DNA from: Histomonas meleagridis
Lineage: Eukaryota > Parabasalia > Tritrichomonadida > Dientamoebidae
Direction: 5' to 3'
NCBI GenBank assembly: GCA_020186115.1
Contig: WSYJ01000119.1
Location: forward strand, 1-64,000
Length of the DNA: 64,000 nucleotides
In this document: one piece after another, positions 10,065-18,284 of the stretch
Layout: every line of letters starts with the position of its first letter
Numbering within the stretch: the first letter of the stretch is position 1
The notes under the pieces: model-generated
The model's database searches: none
Told to the model about the DNA's origin: nothing
The model's input: only the letters and a program-made list of their open reading frames with translations
Position numbers and translations under genes: made by a program

Positions 10065-10718
10065 ATGGCCGAAAGCGCAATCATATCAAGCAAAAAATTA
10101 AAATCTATTCAGCCTGCTCTTTATGTAATCATTGATGGCGCTAATTTAGTTCTTCATACCTCTATGCCTCGTATGCTTTGTAAATCAGATGATATTGAAA
10201 TTAAATTTTTAAAATTAGAGCCATCACAAGTAAATATCGAAGAGTTGTTTCATACATTAACTTATTTACAGGGAACTGCACTCAATTTAGCAGGTTATCA
10301 ACGAATATTTATCAGAACAGTTGATCTAAAATTAATTCAAATCGATCCTAGGATGTCAATTCCTTTATTATTTCATGATTTCCGAAAAATGGTGCATACA
10401 TTTGTAACAGAAGGAATTCTTAAATCAGTCGATGGTAATTCAATTTTAATGAAATTTGTCAAAAATAACATAGGCCAATCAATTCCACCAGGCATTCCAA
10501 GGTACACATTATACACAAGTGAAGATGACAAAATTACACCACCAACTGAATTTTGCAAATCAGGACCAATTGTGATTTACGTTCATCTAAACCCACAAAA
10601 TCAATCTTATGATGAAATCATGCAAGGATCATTTTGTATTTCAAACGACAATTTGAGTACAGGATCTGTTATTCAAAGAGTTGTAAAAGTTTATGAAGAA
10701 TTAAATAATATTTGGTAA
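10065..10718 (+). CDS. EMG1: Nep1/Emg1-like ribosome biogenesis protein, degenerate SAM loop
   Basis: 217 residues aligning by eye along the whole SPOUT-fold Nep1/Emg1 family. An N-terminal strand (LYVIIDGANLVL) is followed by SPLNRAGLLQVYI-equivalent ALNLAGYQRIFIRT. Next come the RIPRTF-equivalent SIPLLFHDFRKMVH, the LLKVIKNP-equivalent LMKFVKNN, and a final ISND-LSTGSVIQRVVKVYEEL. Nep1 methylates the hypermodified pseudouridine in the 18S rRNA head and helps load uS19. The family's SAM-binding trefoil loop (VxGAxAHG) is replaced here by IYVHLNPQNQ, losing the glycines, so methyltransferase activity is doubtful. It may retain only the structural role. The gene starts 116 bp after the glucosidase stop on the same strand. 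Confidence 0.75.
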   Translation: MAESAIISSKKLKSIQPALYVIIDGANLVLHTSMPRMLCKSDDIEIKFLKLEPSQVNIEELFHTLTYLQGTALNLAGYQRIFIRTVDLKLIQIDPRMSIPLLFHDFRKMVHTFVTEGILKSVDGNSILMKFVKNNIGQSIPPGIPRYTLYTSEDDKITPPTEFCKSGPIVIYVHLNPQNQSYDEIMQGSFCISNDNLSTGSVIQRVVKVYEELNNIW

Positions 10719-11081
10719 TCATGTAAAAATTTATTATATACATTGATTTTGCTAACTAAGATCAAAGCATAATAGAAAAAATATAAAAACTGCTTAATAA
10801 TTTTTTTTTAGTTTAATAAAGATGATTAATCATCTTGATTTTTTTTTGAGCTTTTCACTTTTGCAAAAGAATTTATATGAAATTTTTGCACATGTACAAG
10901 AAAATATAGCGACTGGAAATTGTGTAACACAAAAATAAAAATTCTTCAAGAAAAAAGTGCTACTTTAGCATACAAACGTTGGAACATAATTCAAAAATCA
11001 AACACAGTTCTTAATATTTCTATTGAAAATTACCAACGTTTATAAAACGTTAAAAAGTGGGCGAATGAAGTGCAACAAAAA
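10719..11081. other. Intergenic, 363 bp
   Basis: AT-rich with T and A runs near 10800 and 10840. The promoter-proximal end carries the CGTTTAT pair annotated separately. Nothing else was recognised. Confidence 0.5.
11033..11054 (+). promoter_or_regulatory. Paired AACGTT elements before Rab gene
   Basis: CCAACGTTTAT and AAAACGTTAA lie in tandem 28-49 nt before the ATG at 11082. They resemble the elements before the condensin gene and others. Confidence 0.45.
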
Positions 11082-11696
11082 ATGGAATCAGACTATGGAC
11101 CTGAATACAGGGCTAAAGTAATCTTCCTTGGTGATCAAGCAGTCGGCAAAACATCTCTTATTAAAAGGTATAAGGATAATTTCTTCGATGGAAATTATCA
11201 ACAAACCATGGGAGCTGCATTCTTTAGATTCACTCAAAGCTACAATGGAAGCAATGTTGCCATTGATGTTTTTGATACTGCAGGGCAAGAACAATATAGA
11301 TCTATTTCACCATTTTACTATCATGATGCTCAAGCATGTGTTTGTGTTTTTGATGTATCCGAAAAAGCTTCTTTTGAAAGTGTTGACCAATGGATCAATG
11401 ATATTCAAAACAATACAAATAGTACAAATCCAATTATATTTATTGTAGGAAACAAGTCTGATAAAGCCAATTGTAGTTTTAAAACTGAAGCAATGGAATA
11501 TGCAAATTCTTTGGGCTCAGGTATTTTATTTACTTCTGCAAAAACAGGAGATAATGTCGAATATCTTTTCAAGTTAATCTTCGATACCATATGCAGTAAT
11601 AAAATATTTGAAGGCTCAGTAATATGCGAAGAAAAACTTGATTTAAAACCTAAAACAGATGAGGGAAATCCTCCAACACATAAAAAATGTTGCTAA
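11082..11696 (+). CDS. Rab-family small GTPase
   Basis: 204 residues. All nucleotide-binding motifs are present: P-loop GDQAVGKTS, switch I Thr in QQTMGA, DTAGQEQY, NKSD and TSAK. The C-terminus is KKCC, a double-cysteine geranylgeranylation site. The usual WDTAGQE is FDTAGQE, and switch I is QTMGAAFF rather than the Rab-consensus TIGV(E/D)F. It is therefore a divergent Rab, possibly of the Rab5/21/22 or a lineage-specific type. Its role would be vesicle identity and traffic. The frame is open upstream to a GTG at 11070; the first ATG is at 11082, correctly placed behind the CGTT elements. It is one of two Rabs in the window, with a TBC Rab-GAP at 26481. Confidence 0.9.
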   Translation: MESDYGPEYRAKVIFLGDQAVGKTSLIKRYKDNFFDGNYQQTMGAAFFRFTQSYNGSNVAIDVFDTAGQEQYRSISPFYYHDAQACVCVFDVSEKASFESVDQWINDIQNNTNSTNPIIFIVGNKSDKANCSFKTEAMEYANSLGSGILFTSAKTGDNVEYLFKLIFDTICSNKIFEGSVICEEKLDLKPKTDEGNPPTHKKCC

Positions 11697-11973
11697 TTTT
11701 AAATAAAAGTTATATAAACAATGAAAATAATTTTTGCAATTTAACTTATGATAATGGGAATAAAAAGTAAGAACAAAGTATATATACGTATAATTCTTAA
11801 AAATTAAATTAAAAATAACTTCGAGAAAGGTTAGATAAATGCAAATACTTTATGTAAAACATTTGATGAATTTCTTTTTCTCTTTTAGAATGCGCTTTAA
11901 TATTCAATGATTTCAAACAAGTAACAAACATTTTTAAAATTAATTAAACCAAAAAATCAATAAAACATTTTAT

Positions 11974-12645
11974 TTAATGAAAGTTATGAACATATTTACA
12001 TCGATTCATTTCGCTTGTCTCATCAATTGGTATACCCAAGAAAGAAAGTTCTGTTGGATTTGGTTTCCCGATATGAAGATCATCTTTAAGAGCTTGAATG
12101 AAGAAGTGTGGAAAGTATGGACCGAAAAAAGAACCATCAAGCTGACATTCAGTATCATATACATCATTGCATAAAGGACAAAATGTCTTAACTGTGAATT
12201 CGCCTGGGTTTGGGGAAAGACCAATAGGTAAAAGATGTTGTCGATTGCATCCAACCCTTGGACAACATCCATATAATCCAGATTCAAAACGTTGCTGCAT
12301 AAATCTGACTCCTTGAAAAGTCATGAGATATCGAGAATGGATAAGACCATATAATATTTCTGCTTTTTTTTCTAGTTTCGCTTGTTCACTTGAAGATAAC
12401 GAGTAATCAAAAAAATTTCCGCGAATCAACTTTAACGCATTCCGATAATCATCAACAATACTGTTAAGGCCAAAAAGATTAAAATCATCATTTATATATG
12501 TTTCATCGATTGGACAAAGCCATTTGTTATTTTCGACAAAATCCAACACCCATTCAGAACAACTGACATTTGAATCTGATTCGAAGTTTTTTGTTTTTTG
12601 TTTAGGGTAATGGTCTTTCTGTATGATTTGGTTGAATAGAAACAT
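11974..12645 (-). CDS. Casein kinase 2 regulatory (beta) subunit
   Basis: 223 residues. It contains the CK2 beta acidic/helical N-terminal half (WVLDFVENNKWLCPIDETYI, then GLNSIVDDYRNALKLI). The Zn-finger dimerisation domain follows, with paired cysteines CPRVGC and CPLC flanking the family hallmark LLPIGLS. The next segment, GPYFPHFFIQALKDD, matches the family's (F/Y)GTxFPH pattern. CK2 beta dimers assemble two catalytic alpha subunits and set substrate choice in nucleus and cytosol. The length is normal (about 215). The start ATG at 12645 lies 119 bp from the divergent DUF3447 start at 12765. The gene is convergent with the Rab gene (277 bp). Confidence 0.93.
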   Translation of the reverse strand: MFLFNQIIQKDHYPKQKTKNFESDSNVSCSEWVLDFVENNKWLCPIDETYINDDFNLFGLNSIVDDYRNALKLIRGNFFDYSLSSSEQAKLEKKAEILYGLIHSRYLMTFQGVRFMQQRFESGLYGCCPRVGCNRQHLLPIGLSPNPGEFTVKTFCPLCNDVYDTECQLDGSFFGPYFPHFFIQALKDDLHIGKPNPTELSFLGIPIDETSEMNRCKYVHNFH

Positions 12646-12764
12646 TGGAAAGACAATTCACTAAGTTTGTTCGGATATGTGAACTTTTTGGCAATAATAT
12701 TTTTTCAGAATAATTTTAATATTTGAGAGTAAACAATTTGACCGAAATATAAAAAAACTTCTAA

Positions 12765-13946
12765 ATGCAAAAAGATGAACTAACTCAAAAACCATTAGAA
12801 AACAGATATATTCAATATCTTCGAACCATTCATGATATTATTTGGAATCTAAGCGACGAAAATTTCAAAAATTCTATTAATTTATTAATGAATTTATTTG
12901 ATACACAATTACCATTTTCATTTAACTTAGTTACGAGTCAATTAATTTATTCATCATTTATTTCACAGATGAAGAATTTTGGTATTTATCTTCATTTTAT
13001 GAAAGCAATTGAAATAAAAGAAGAAGAAATCAACAAAAACATAAACAAAATCATTGAAATATTTGCCAAATTTTTAAATGGTTTAAACACTAAAGAATCA
13101 TATTATCTATTAGAAGTAATGATAGAGCAATGTTTAATTGATCCTAAGAAATTTTCATATGTAACACATTATCCAACTAAAGAAGAAATTTCAAATTCAA
13201 TTATTAAAGATCCATTTTGCCAACAATTTTATGAAACAACAAAAGAAGTATCTAAAAATGATTGGGAACTTCATAAGAAGTATGTATCAGAAGGAATTAA
13301 TCCGAATGCACTTGCGAAAATAATACGAAACGATGAAATCGAAAAACTTCAAGAAATATCATCACAAGAAAACTTTGATTTTAATCAAACAATTAAACCA
13401 TCGCTATATGAAAAATGTTCTTTTATTAATGAAAAAAATGTCACATTAATTGATTATGCAGCATTTTTTGGATCAGTTCAATGTTTTAATTTTTTACTTA
13501 GGAATGGTGCTAATGTAACAAATACAGGCAAATATGCAATTGCAGGTGGAAACTTAGAGATTTTTCATTTATGTGAACAAAATCATATAAATTTTGAAGA
13601 TGTTTATGAAATAGCAATCGAATTCCAACGAAATGATATTTTTCATTATCTTTATGAAAACAAATTTATTGAAATCAATGATATAAATAAATTAGGAAGA
13701 AAATGTATTACTCATAATAACTATGAAATTTTATCATTTTTAGAAAACGAAAATATGAAAATTGATGATTCAATTATTAATGAATCAGCAAAAGTCGGAA
13801 ATATATTTTTACTGAAACATTTTCTTGAGAAATATCAAATTCCAAAAAATGTTTTAGCTTATTCTATTGAATTAGGAAATATCGAAATAGTAAAATATAT
13901 ATTAAAACAAAAAGGTTTTGATATAAATGCTAAAAATGATATTTAA
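12765..13946 (+). CDS. DUF3447/ankyrin protein, intact head ORF
   Basis: 393 codons, the best-preserved DUF3447 copy here together with 48896. Residues 1-150 are helical and Asn/Glu rich. Then come DWELHKKYVSEGIN, IRNDEIEKLQEISSQ, the DUF3447 core TLIDYAAFFGSVQCFNFLL with GGNLEIFHLCEQNH, and degenerate ankyrin repeats. The last complete repeat is GNIEIVKYILKQKGFDINAKN. The frame stops at the first spacer of the downstream cassette array, which carries eight further ankyrin repeats in other frames. Either the protein ends here or it continues through RNA processing of the array. Ankyrin solenoids bind proteins; the family's role in trichomonads is unknown. The gene is divergent from CK2 beta. 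Confidence 0.8.
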   Translation: MQKDELTQKPLENRYIQYLRTIHDIIWNLSDENFKNSINLLMNLFDTQLPFSFNLVTSQLIYSSFISQMKNFGIYLHFMKAIEIKEEEINKNINKIIEIFAKFLNGLNTKESYYLLEVMIEQCLIDPKKFSYVTHYPTKEEISNSIIKDPFCQQFYETTKEVSKNDWELHKKYVSEGINPNALAKIIRNDEIEKLQEISSQENFDFNQTIKPSLYEKCSFINEKNVTLIDYAAFFGSVQCFNFLLRNGANVTNTGKYAIAGGNLEIFHLCEQNHINFEDVYEIAIEFQRNDIFHYLYENKFIEINDINKLGRKCITHNNYEILSFLENENMKIDDSIINESAKVGNIFLLKHFLEKYQIPKNVLAYSIELGNIEIVKYILKQKGFDINAKNDI

Positions 13947-15412
13947 TTTTTTTGTTTATTATTATAATATAATATTTGGAATTTGTTTAAATCATTTTGG
14001 ACTGCTTTAATGGTCGCATCTGAAAATGGTTATACGAAAATTGTTAAATTACTTCTTGAATATAGAGGAATAAATCCTAATTCTAAAGATATATTTTTAT
14101 TTTATTTAATGTTAATTAAAATGTTTTAATATATGATAATTATATTTGGTATTTATTCATATTATTTAGAACTGCACTTATGTGTGCATCTGAAAATGGT
14201 TATACTGAAATTGCAAGATTACTTTTAGAACAAAAAGGTATAAATGTTAATGCAAGAGATATATTTTTAAGTTATTAAAAGTTAATTTTTATGATTTTAT
14301 GTTTTAGTATTATATTTGGAATTTAATCAAATGATTTGAAACAGCTCTTATAATGTCATGTTGGGAAGGATATACAAGGATTACAAAATATCTTCTTGAA
14401 CAAAAAATAATAGATATTAATATAAAAAATATCAATTTTTATGTTTTTTAATGTTTAGTTTAAAGATTTTGGGTATTAAAATAATATTTGGAATTTATTT
14501 AATTAATATTGGAATGCTCTTATGTGTGTATCTGAAAATGGACATGTTGCAATTGCTCAATTACTTCTTGAGCAAAAAGGAATTGATATAAATGCGAAAA
14601 ATAATATTTAATTCAAAATCTTGATGTTTTCTTGTAAGAATTGGAATTTGTTTTCGTGATATAAAACAGCTTTAATGTGTGCAACTGAATCCGGTAATTA
14701 TGAAATAGTTAAATTACTTGTTAACCAAAAATTAATTGAACTAAATGAAACAGATATTTCATATATATTTTCAATATTAAATTTTTAAATATTGGGTTTA
14801 TAAATTTTATTTGGAATATGTTCATATTTTATTGGTCAGCACTTTTATATGCATCTTATAAAGGACATATAGAAATAGTAAAATTATTATTAGAACAAAA
14901 AGGAATTAATATAAATACTGTTGATGTACATTTTAATTTATTAAAATTTAATTCAACAATTTAAAATTTTATGAAAATTTTTGGAAATTATTTAAATGAT
15001 TTCGGACAGCTCTTTTATGTGCATCTGAAAATGATCAACCTGAAGTTGTTAAATTACTTCTTGAACAAGAAGGAATTGATATAAATGCAAAAGATGTTTT
15101 TATAGTTATAATAATGTTTAACTTAAATTTTTACAATTTCAAAATTATATTTGGAATTTATTCATTTTATTTTGGTCAGCACTAATGGTTTCATCTAATA
15201 ATGGACGAGTTGAAATTGTGCGATTACTTCTTGATCAAGAAGGAATTACTATTAATATGAGAGATGTTTGTTTATTAAATTTGATGTTTTTTCTAATTTT
15301 TTGGTCAAGTTTCAAAATAATATTTGGCGTTTATTTGAATGATTCCAAGCTCATCAAGAATGTATACATTGTTAAGCATTATAATGCGTTTTGTTTGATT
15401 AGAAAATGTTAA
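13941..15412 (+). repeat. Array of eight 170-bp ankyrin cassettes
   Basis: Each unit holds one ankyrin repeat of about 30 codons (pattern TALMxASENGxxEIVKLLLEQxGIxIN) and an AT-rich spacer. The unit-start Thr/Ser/Asn codons fall at 14001, 14171, 14341, 14513, 14666, 14836, 15006 and 15176, so most periods are exactly 170 bp (others 172 and 153). The ankyrin portion is free of stops and frameshifts in all eight units despite strong divergence. Most spacers share TATTTGGAATTTATT about 25-35 nt before the next unit. The period is 2 mod 3, so units cannot be read through. The last unit decays into intergenic DNA after 15400. Confidence 0.85.
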
Positions 15413-15868
15413 AAAATTAAAAAGTGAGCATGTTTAATTTCTTCCCATTAAAGGTTTTATATAAATTGTCTATAAATAAAAATATCTGTTTTATTCTTGT
15501 TGTGTTCACAATCATTTTCGATTATTTTGATAATATCCTCATACATTTATCACAAATCGATCAGAGTTCCTAAAACAATATCTTTACTGCTGTGAAAATG
15601 CCACATAATGTTCAAACTTGAAATCAAATTTGTTTCCTAAGATGCTGAAAAATTCCTTATTCTCAATTTAGTAGAGTATCTATTTACTACAATTACTTAT
15701 GAACCTTGATTCCAATTATGAAACCTGCATTTTGACTCTTTTTGCTTTATTTGAGGGGAAACGGTTGGTCTCTCAATTATGGGCAACATTAACCGCATTC
15801 AAAAAACAACTGAAAAATGTTTTTAAATAGTTTACTGAGTTTCATAACAGAACTTCCTTTTTGGCAAC
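15413..15868. other. Relic sequence, partial duplicate of the next gene's 5' end
   Basis: Two stretches here (about 15500-15640 and 15700-15830) resemble the start of the neighbouring ORF (about 15875-16060). Shared words include AATCATTTTC, ATGTTCAAA and GATTCCAATTAT. One 43-codon open piece (MNLDSNYETCILTLF...) ends in TAG near 15828. It looks like decayed tandem copies of an unrecognised gene family. Confidence 0.5.
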
Positions 15869-17824
15869 ATGTTGCAATCATTTTCCATATTTTTAATAAT
15901 ACCTTCATGTATTTATCTCAGAAAGATCAATTTTTCTGTATCTTTGCCTATGAATGTAACTCATTCCAATGTTCAAATTGAAAATCAAACTCAATCATTT
16001 CTTACTTTATTCGAAAACAAATATTTATATATGAAAAAAGATTCCAATTATATTATCGAGATTGTTTTATTGATTCAATTTGCAATCAGTATCACATGCT
16101 TCGTTTTTGAAATCTTTTTTTTGTTCAAGAAATTTATTTTATTAAAGCGGTTCACATGTTTTGCAGCAATTAAAGAAATTATTAAAATAAAAAAATTCCC
16201 ATTTATTTTGTTACTTTTTTCTCACACATGTCAAGTGTTTTCTTCCTATAATAATACTCTCACGATCCAAAAAACGACTGATTTCACACAAGATTATTGT
16301 GATTCAACGATTCATCTTCTTGTTTATTCAGTTACTTCTATTCCATCTACTTCATTTATGGAATGGCCTTTATTAGAAACTGTTGTCATAGGTGACTCAG
16401 TTGAAACCATTGGCAATAATGCGTTTATTTCATGTCCAAATTTGATTTCATTTAAAATGGGTAAAAATGTTCGAACAATAGGCGTAAATATTTTAAATAG
16501 CTGTCCAAATTTAGTAGATGTTTACCTTGGAGAAAACCTACGAAATCTTGGCGCTTGTATATTTTCTCAGTGCAAATCACTAAAGGAAATCATAGTTCCA
16601 TCTTCAGTTAATACCATTGAGATCTCTGCTTTTATATATTGTGAAAAATTAGAAACTATTTTTATTAGAGGTCGAATCGATTCGATTAGCGATACTGTGT
16701 TCACACACTGTACAAATCTCAAATGTTTTTATTATTATGGAAAAACAAATCCAACTAGCATTGGTGATAGAGTATTTGATGAAACTACACTTACAACAAT
16801 TATGACATTATCGACATATGTTGATGATACATTTTGCGATTTGCAAGTTAAGAAAGGATCAATTATTGCTGGATGCTCACCAATGCCAACATTAGAGTTA
16901 ACACCATCTAAACCATTTACATCATCACTTACATTTCCAAAATCGAATACATTTAGTCAATCAAATACATTTACTAAATCAAATACATTTTCACAGTCAA
17001 ATACATTTAGTCAATCAAATACATTTACTAAATCAAACACATTTTCACAGTCAAATACATTCACTAAATCAAATACATTTAGTCAATCAAATACATTTAC
17101 TAAATCAAACACATTTTCACAGTCAAATACATTTACTAAATCAAATACATTTAGTCAATCAAATACATTTACTAAATCAAACACATTTTCACAGTCAAAT
17201 ACATTTACTAAATCAAATACATTTAGTCAATCAAATACATTTACTAAATCAAACACATTTTCACAGTCAAATACATTTACTAAATCAAATACTTTCACTA
17301 AATCAAATACATTTATACAAAACACATTAACTGTTTATTATTCTATTTCTCATTCTTATACTTTAACTTTAATATTTTCATATACGCAAACGTTATCTAT
17401 TAAATTATCATTTCTAACGAATACAAACACATTATGGATAACAGGTTCAATGAGTACAATAATTGTTTCACAACTTATATTTTATGAATATACAGTTGTT
17501 ATATATTCTTCTTATTATAGTTTTTATTCTAATTTCTTTTCAATATATTATCAAGATGAGAATATTAACAATAATAACAACAATAATAATATTTATATTA
17601 TCATTGGCATCATCATTGGACTTGTTGTTATTATTACGATATTTATTTTTGTATTCATTTATATTCGAAATCGAAACAAAGTTTTATCAGAAGAATCAGT
17701 AATTAGTTATGAAAACAAAAATTCTAATGAAATAACTTCATTTAATAATGGAATATCGATCACGAATATTGACGAAGATCCATTTGCAAATGATTTCAAA
17801 GAAGAAACTTTCACCAGAATTTAA
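15869..17824 (+). CDS. BspA-like LRR surface protein with SNTF-repeat stalk
   Basis: 651 codons. Residues about 135-320 hold BspA-type leucine-rich repeats (IGDSVETIGNNAFISCPNL, then VPSSVNTIEISAFIYCEKLETI). Then come 21 copies of a hexapeptide SNTF(S/T)(Q/K) at 16943-17320, a Ser/Thr/Tyr-rich spacer, an Asn run, one membrane helix at about 577-600 and a 50-residue cytosolic tail. This is the layout of trichomonad BspA surface proteins, thought to mediate adhesion; the repeat would be a glycosylatable stalk. The N-terminus is odd. Residues 1-75 match relic sequence upstream, and the likely signal peptide (FPFILLLFSHTCQVF, residues 109-124) has no Met just before it. The true start may be lost (ATA in place of ATG before Lys-Lys) or the gene may be chimeric. 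Confidence 0.75.
   Translation: MLQSFSIFLIIPSCIYLRKINFSVSLPMNVTHSNVQIENQTQSFLTLFENKYLYMKKDSNYIIEIVLLIQFAISITCFVFEIFFLFKKFILLKRFTCFAAIKEIIKIKKFPFILLLFSHTCQVFSSYNNTLTIQKTTDFTQDYCDSTIHLLVYSVTSIPSTSFMEWPLLETVVIGDSVETIGNNAFISCPNLISFKMGKNVRTIGVNILNSCPNLVDVYLGENLRNLGACIFSQCKSLKEIIVPSSVNTIEISAFIYCEKLETIFIRGRIDSISDTVFTHCTNLKCFYYYGKTNPTSIGDRVFDETTLTTIMTLSTYVDDTFCDLQVKKGSIIAGCSPMPTLELTPSKPFTSSLTFPKSNTFSQSNTFTKSNTFSQSNTFSQSNTFTKSNTFSQSNTFTKSNTFSQSNTFTKSNTFSQSNTFTKSNTFSQSNTFTKSNTFSQSNTFTKSNTFSQSNTFTKSNTFSQSNTFTKSNTFTKSNTFIQNTLTVYYSISHSYTLTLIFSYTQTLSIKLSFLTNTNTLWITGSMSTIIVSQLIFYEYTVVIYSSYYSFYSNFFSIYYQDENINNNNNNNNIYIIIGIIIGLVVIITIFIFVFIYIRNRNKVLSEESVISYENKNSNEITSFNNGISITNIDEDPFANDFKEETFTRI
16943..17320 (+). 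repeat. Tandem 18-bp/72-bp coding repeat (SNTF)
   Basis: 21 in-frame 18-bp units encode SNTFSQ or SNTFTK, alternating. The Ser-Gln codons alternate AGTCAA and TCACAG, and the Asn before TCACAG is usually AAC. The true amplified unit in the middle is therefore 72 bp (24 residues). Confidence 0.9.
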
Positions 17825-18284
17825 TAAAGAATTCATTTGTTAAAGATGTTAATGTATAAAAATCAAAATATTTCAATATAAGACTTTCGTTTTGTTAATA
17901 AATAAAAATATACCTATTACAATTTCATATTTATATTTTTTGAATTCCATTTATATATGATATTTTGTTTGAAATAATAATAATATTATTATATGGTGTT
18001 GATTCTTTAAGTTGAAAAATTGAAAATTTATATCTTTTTTCATAGTGTTACCAATAGATGAATTTGTAGTACGAAAATATAGTATTTGAGAGTGAGAAAA
18101 AATTGACATTTTCTGTTTATTTTATTAAATAAACAGAAGAAAATGATACTAATGAAATGCTTTTTTTATTGAACGATTACATCTATGTGCGCTCAAATAT
18201 ACTGTGGGTGAGTTCAAATTCAAAACGTTTATTTGACAAAGAACGTTTATAATTTGATATAGGCCGTTTATTAATTAATAACCA
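17825..18284. other. Intergenic with perfect 12-bp inverted repeat
   Basis: AT-rich. At 18111-18138, TTCTGTTTATTT and its exact complement flank a TATT loop. The right end carries three CGTTTAT elements before the condensin gene, annotated separately. Confidence 0.6.
18224..18272 (+). promoter_or_regulatory. Three CGTTTAT elements
   Basis: AACGTTTATTT (18224), AACGTTTAT (18242) and GGCCGTTTAT (18262) are spaced about 18-20 bp apart. The last ends 13 nt before the ATG at 18285. Confidence 0.5.

Noticed and set aside
13941-15412. Cassette spacers as canonical GT-AG introns
   Set aside because: No consistent GT at the 5' edge, and the 3' bases vary (GGACTGC, GAACTGC, GGAATGC, AACAGC). Excision by the normal trichomonad signals cannot be read from sequence.
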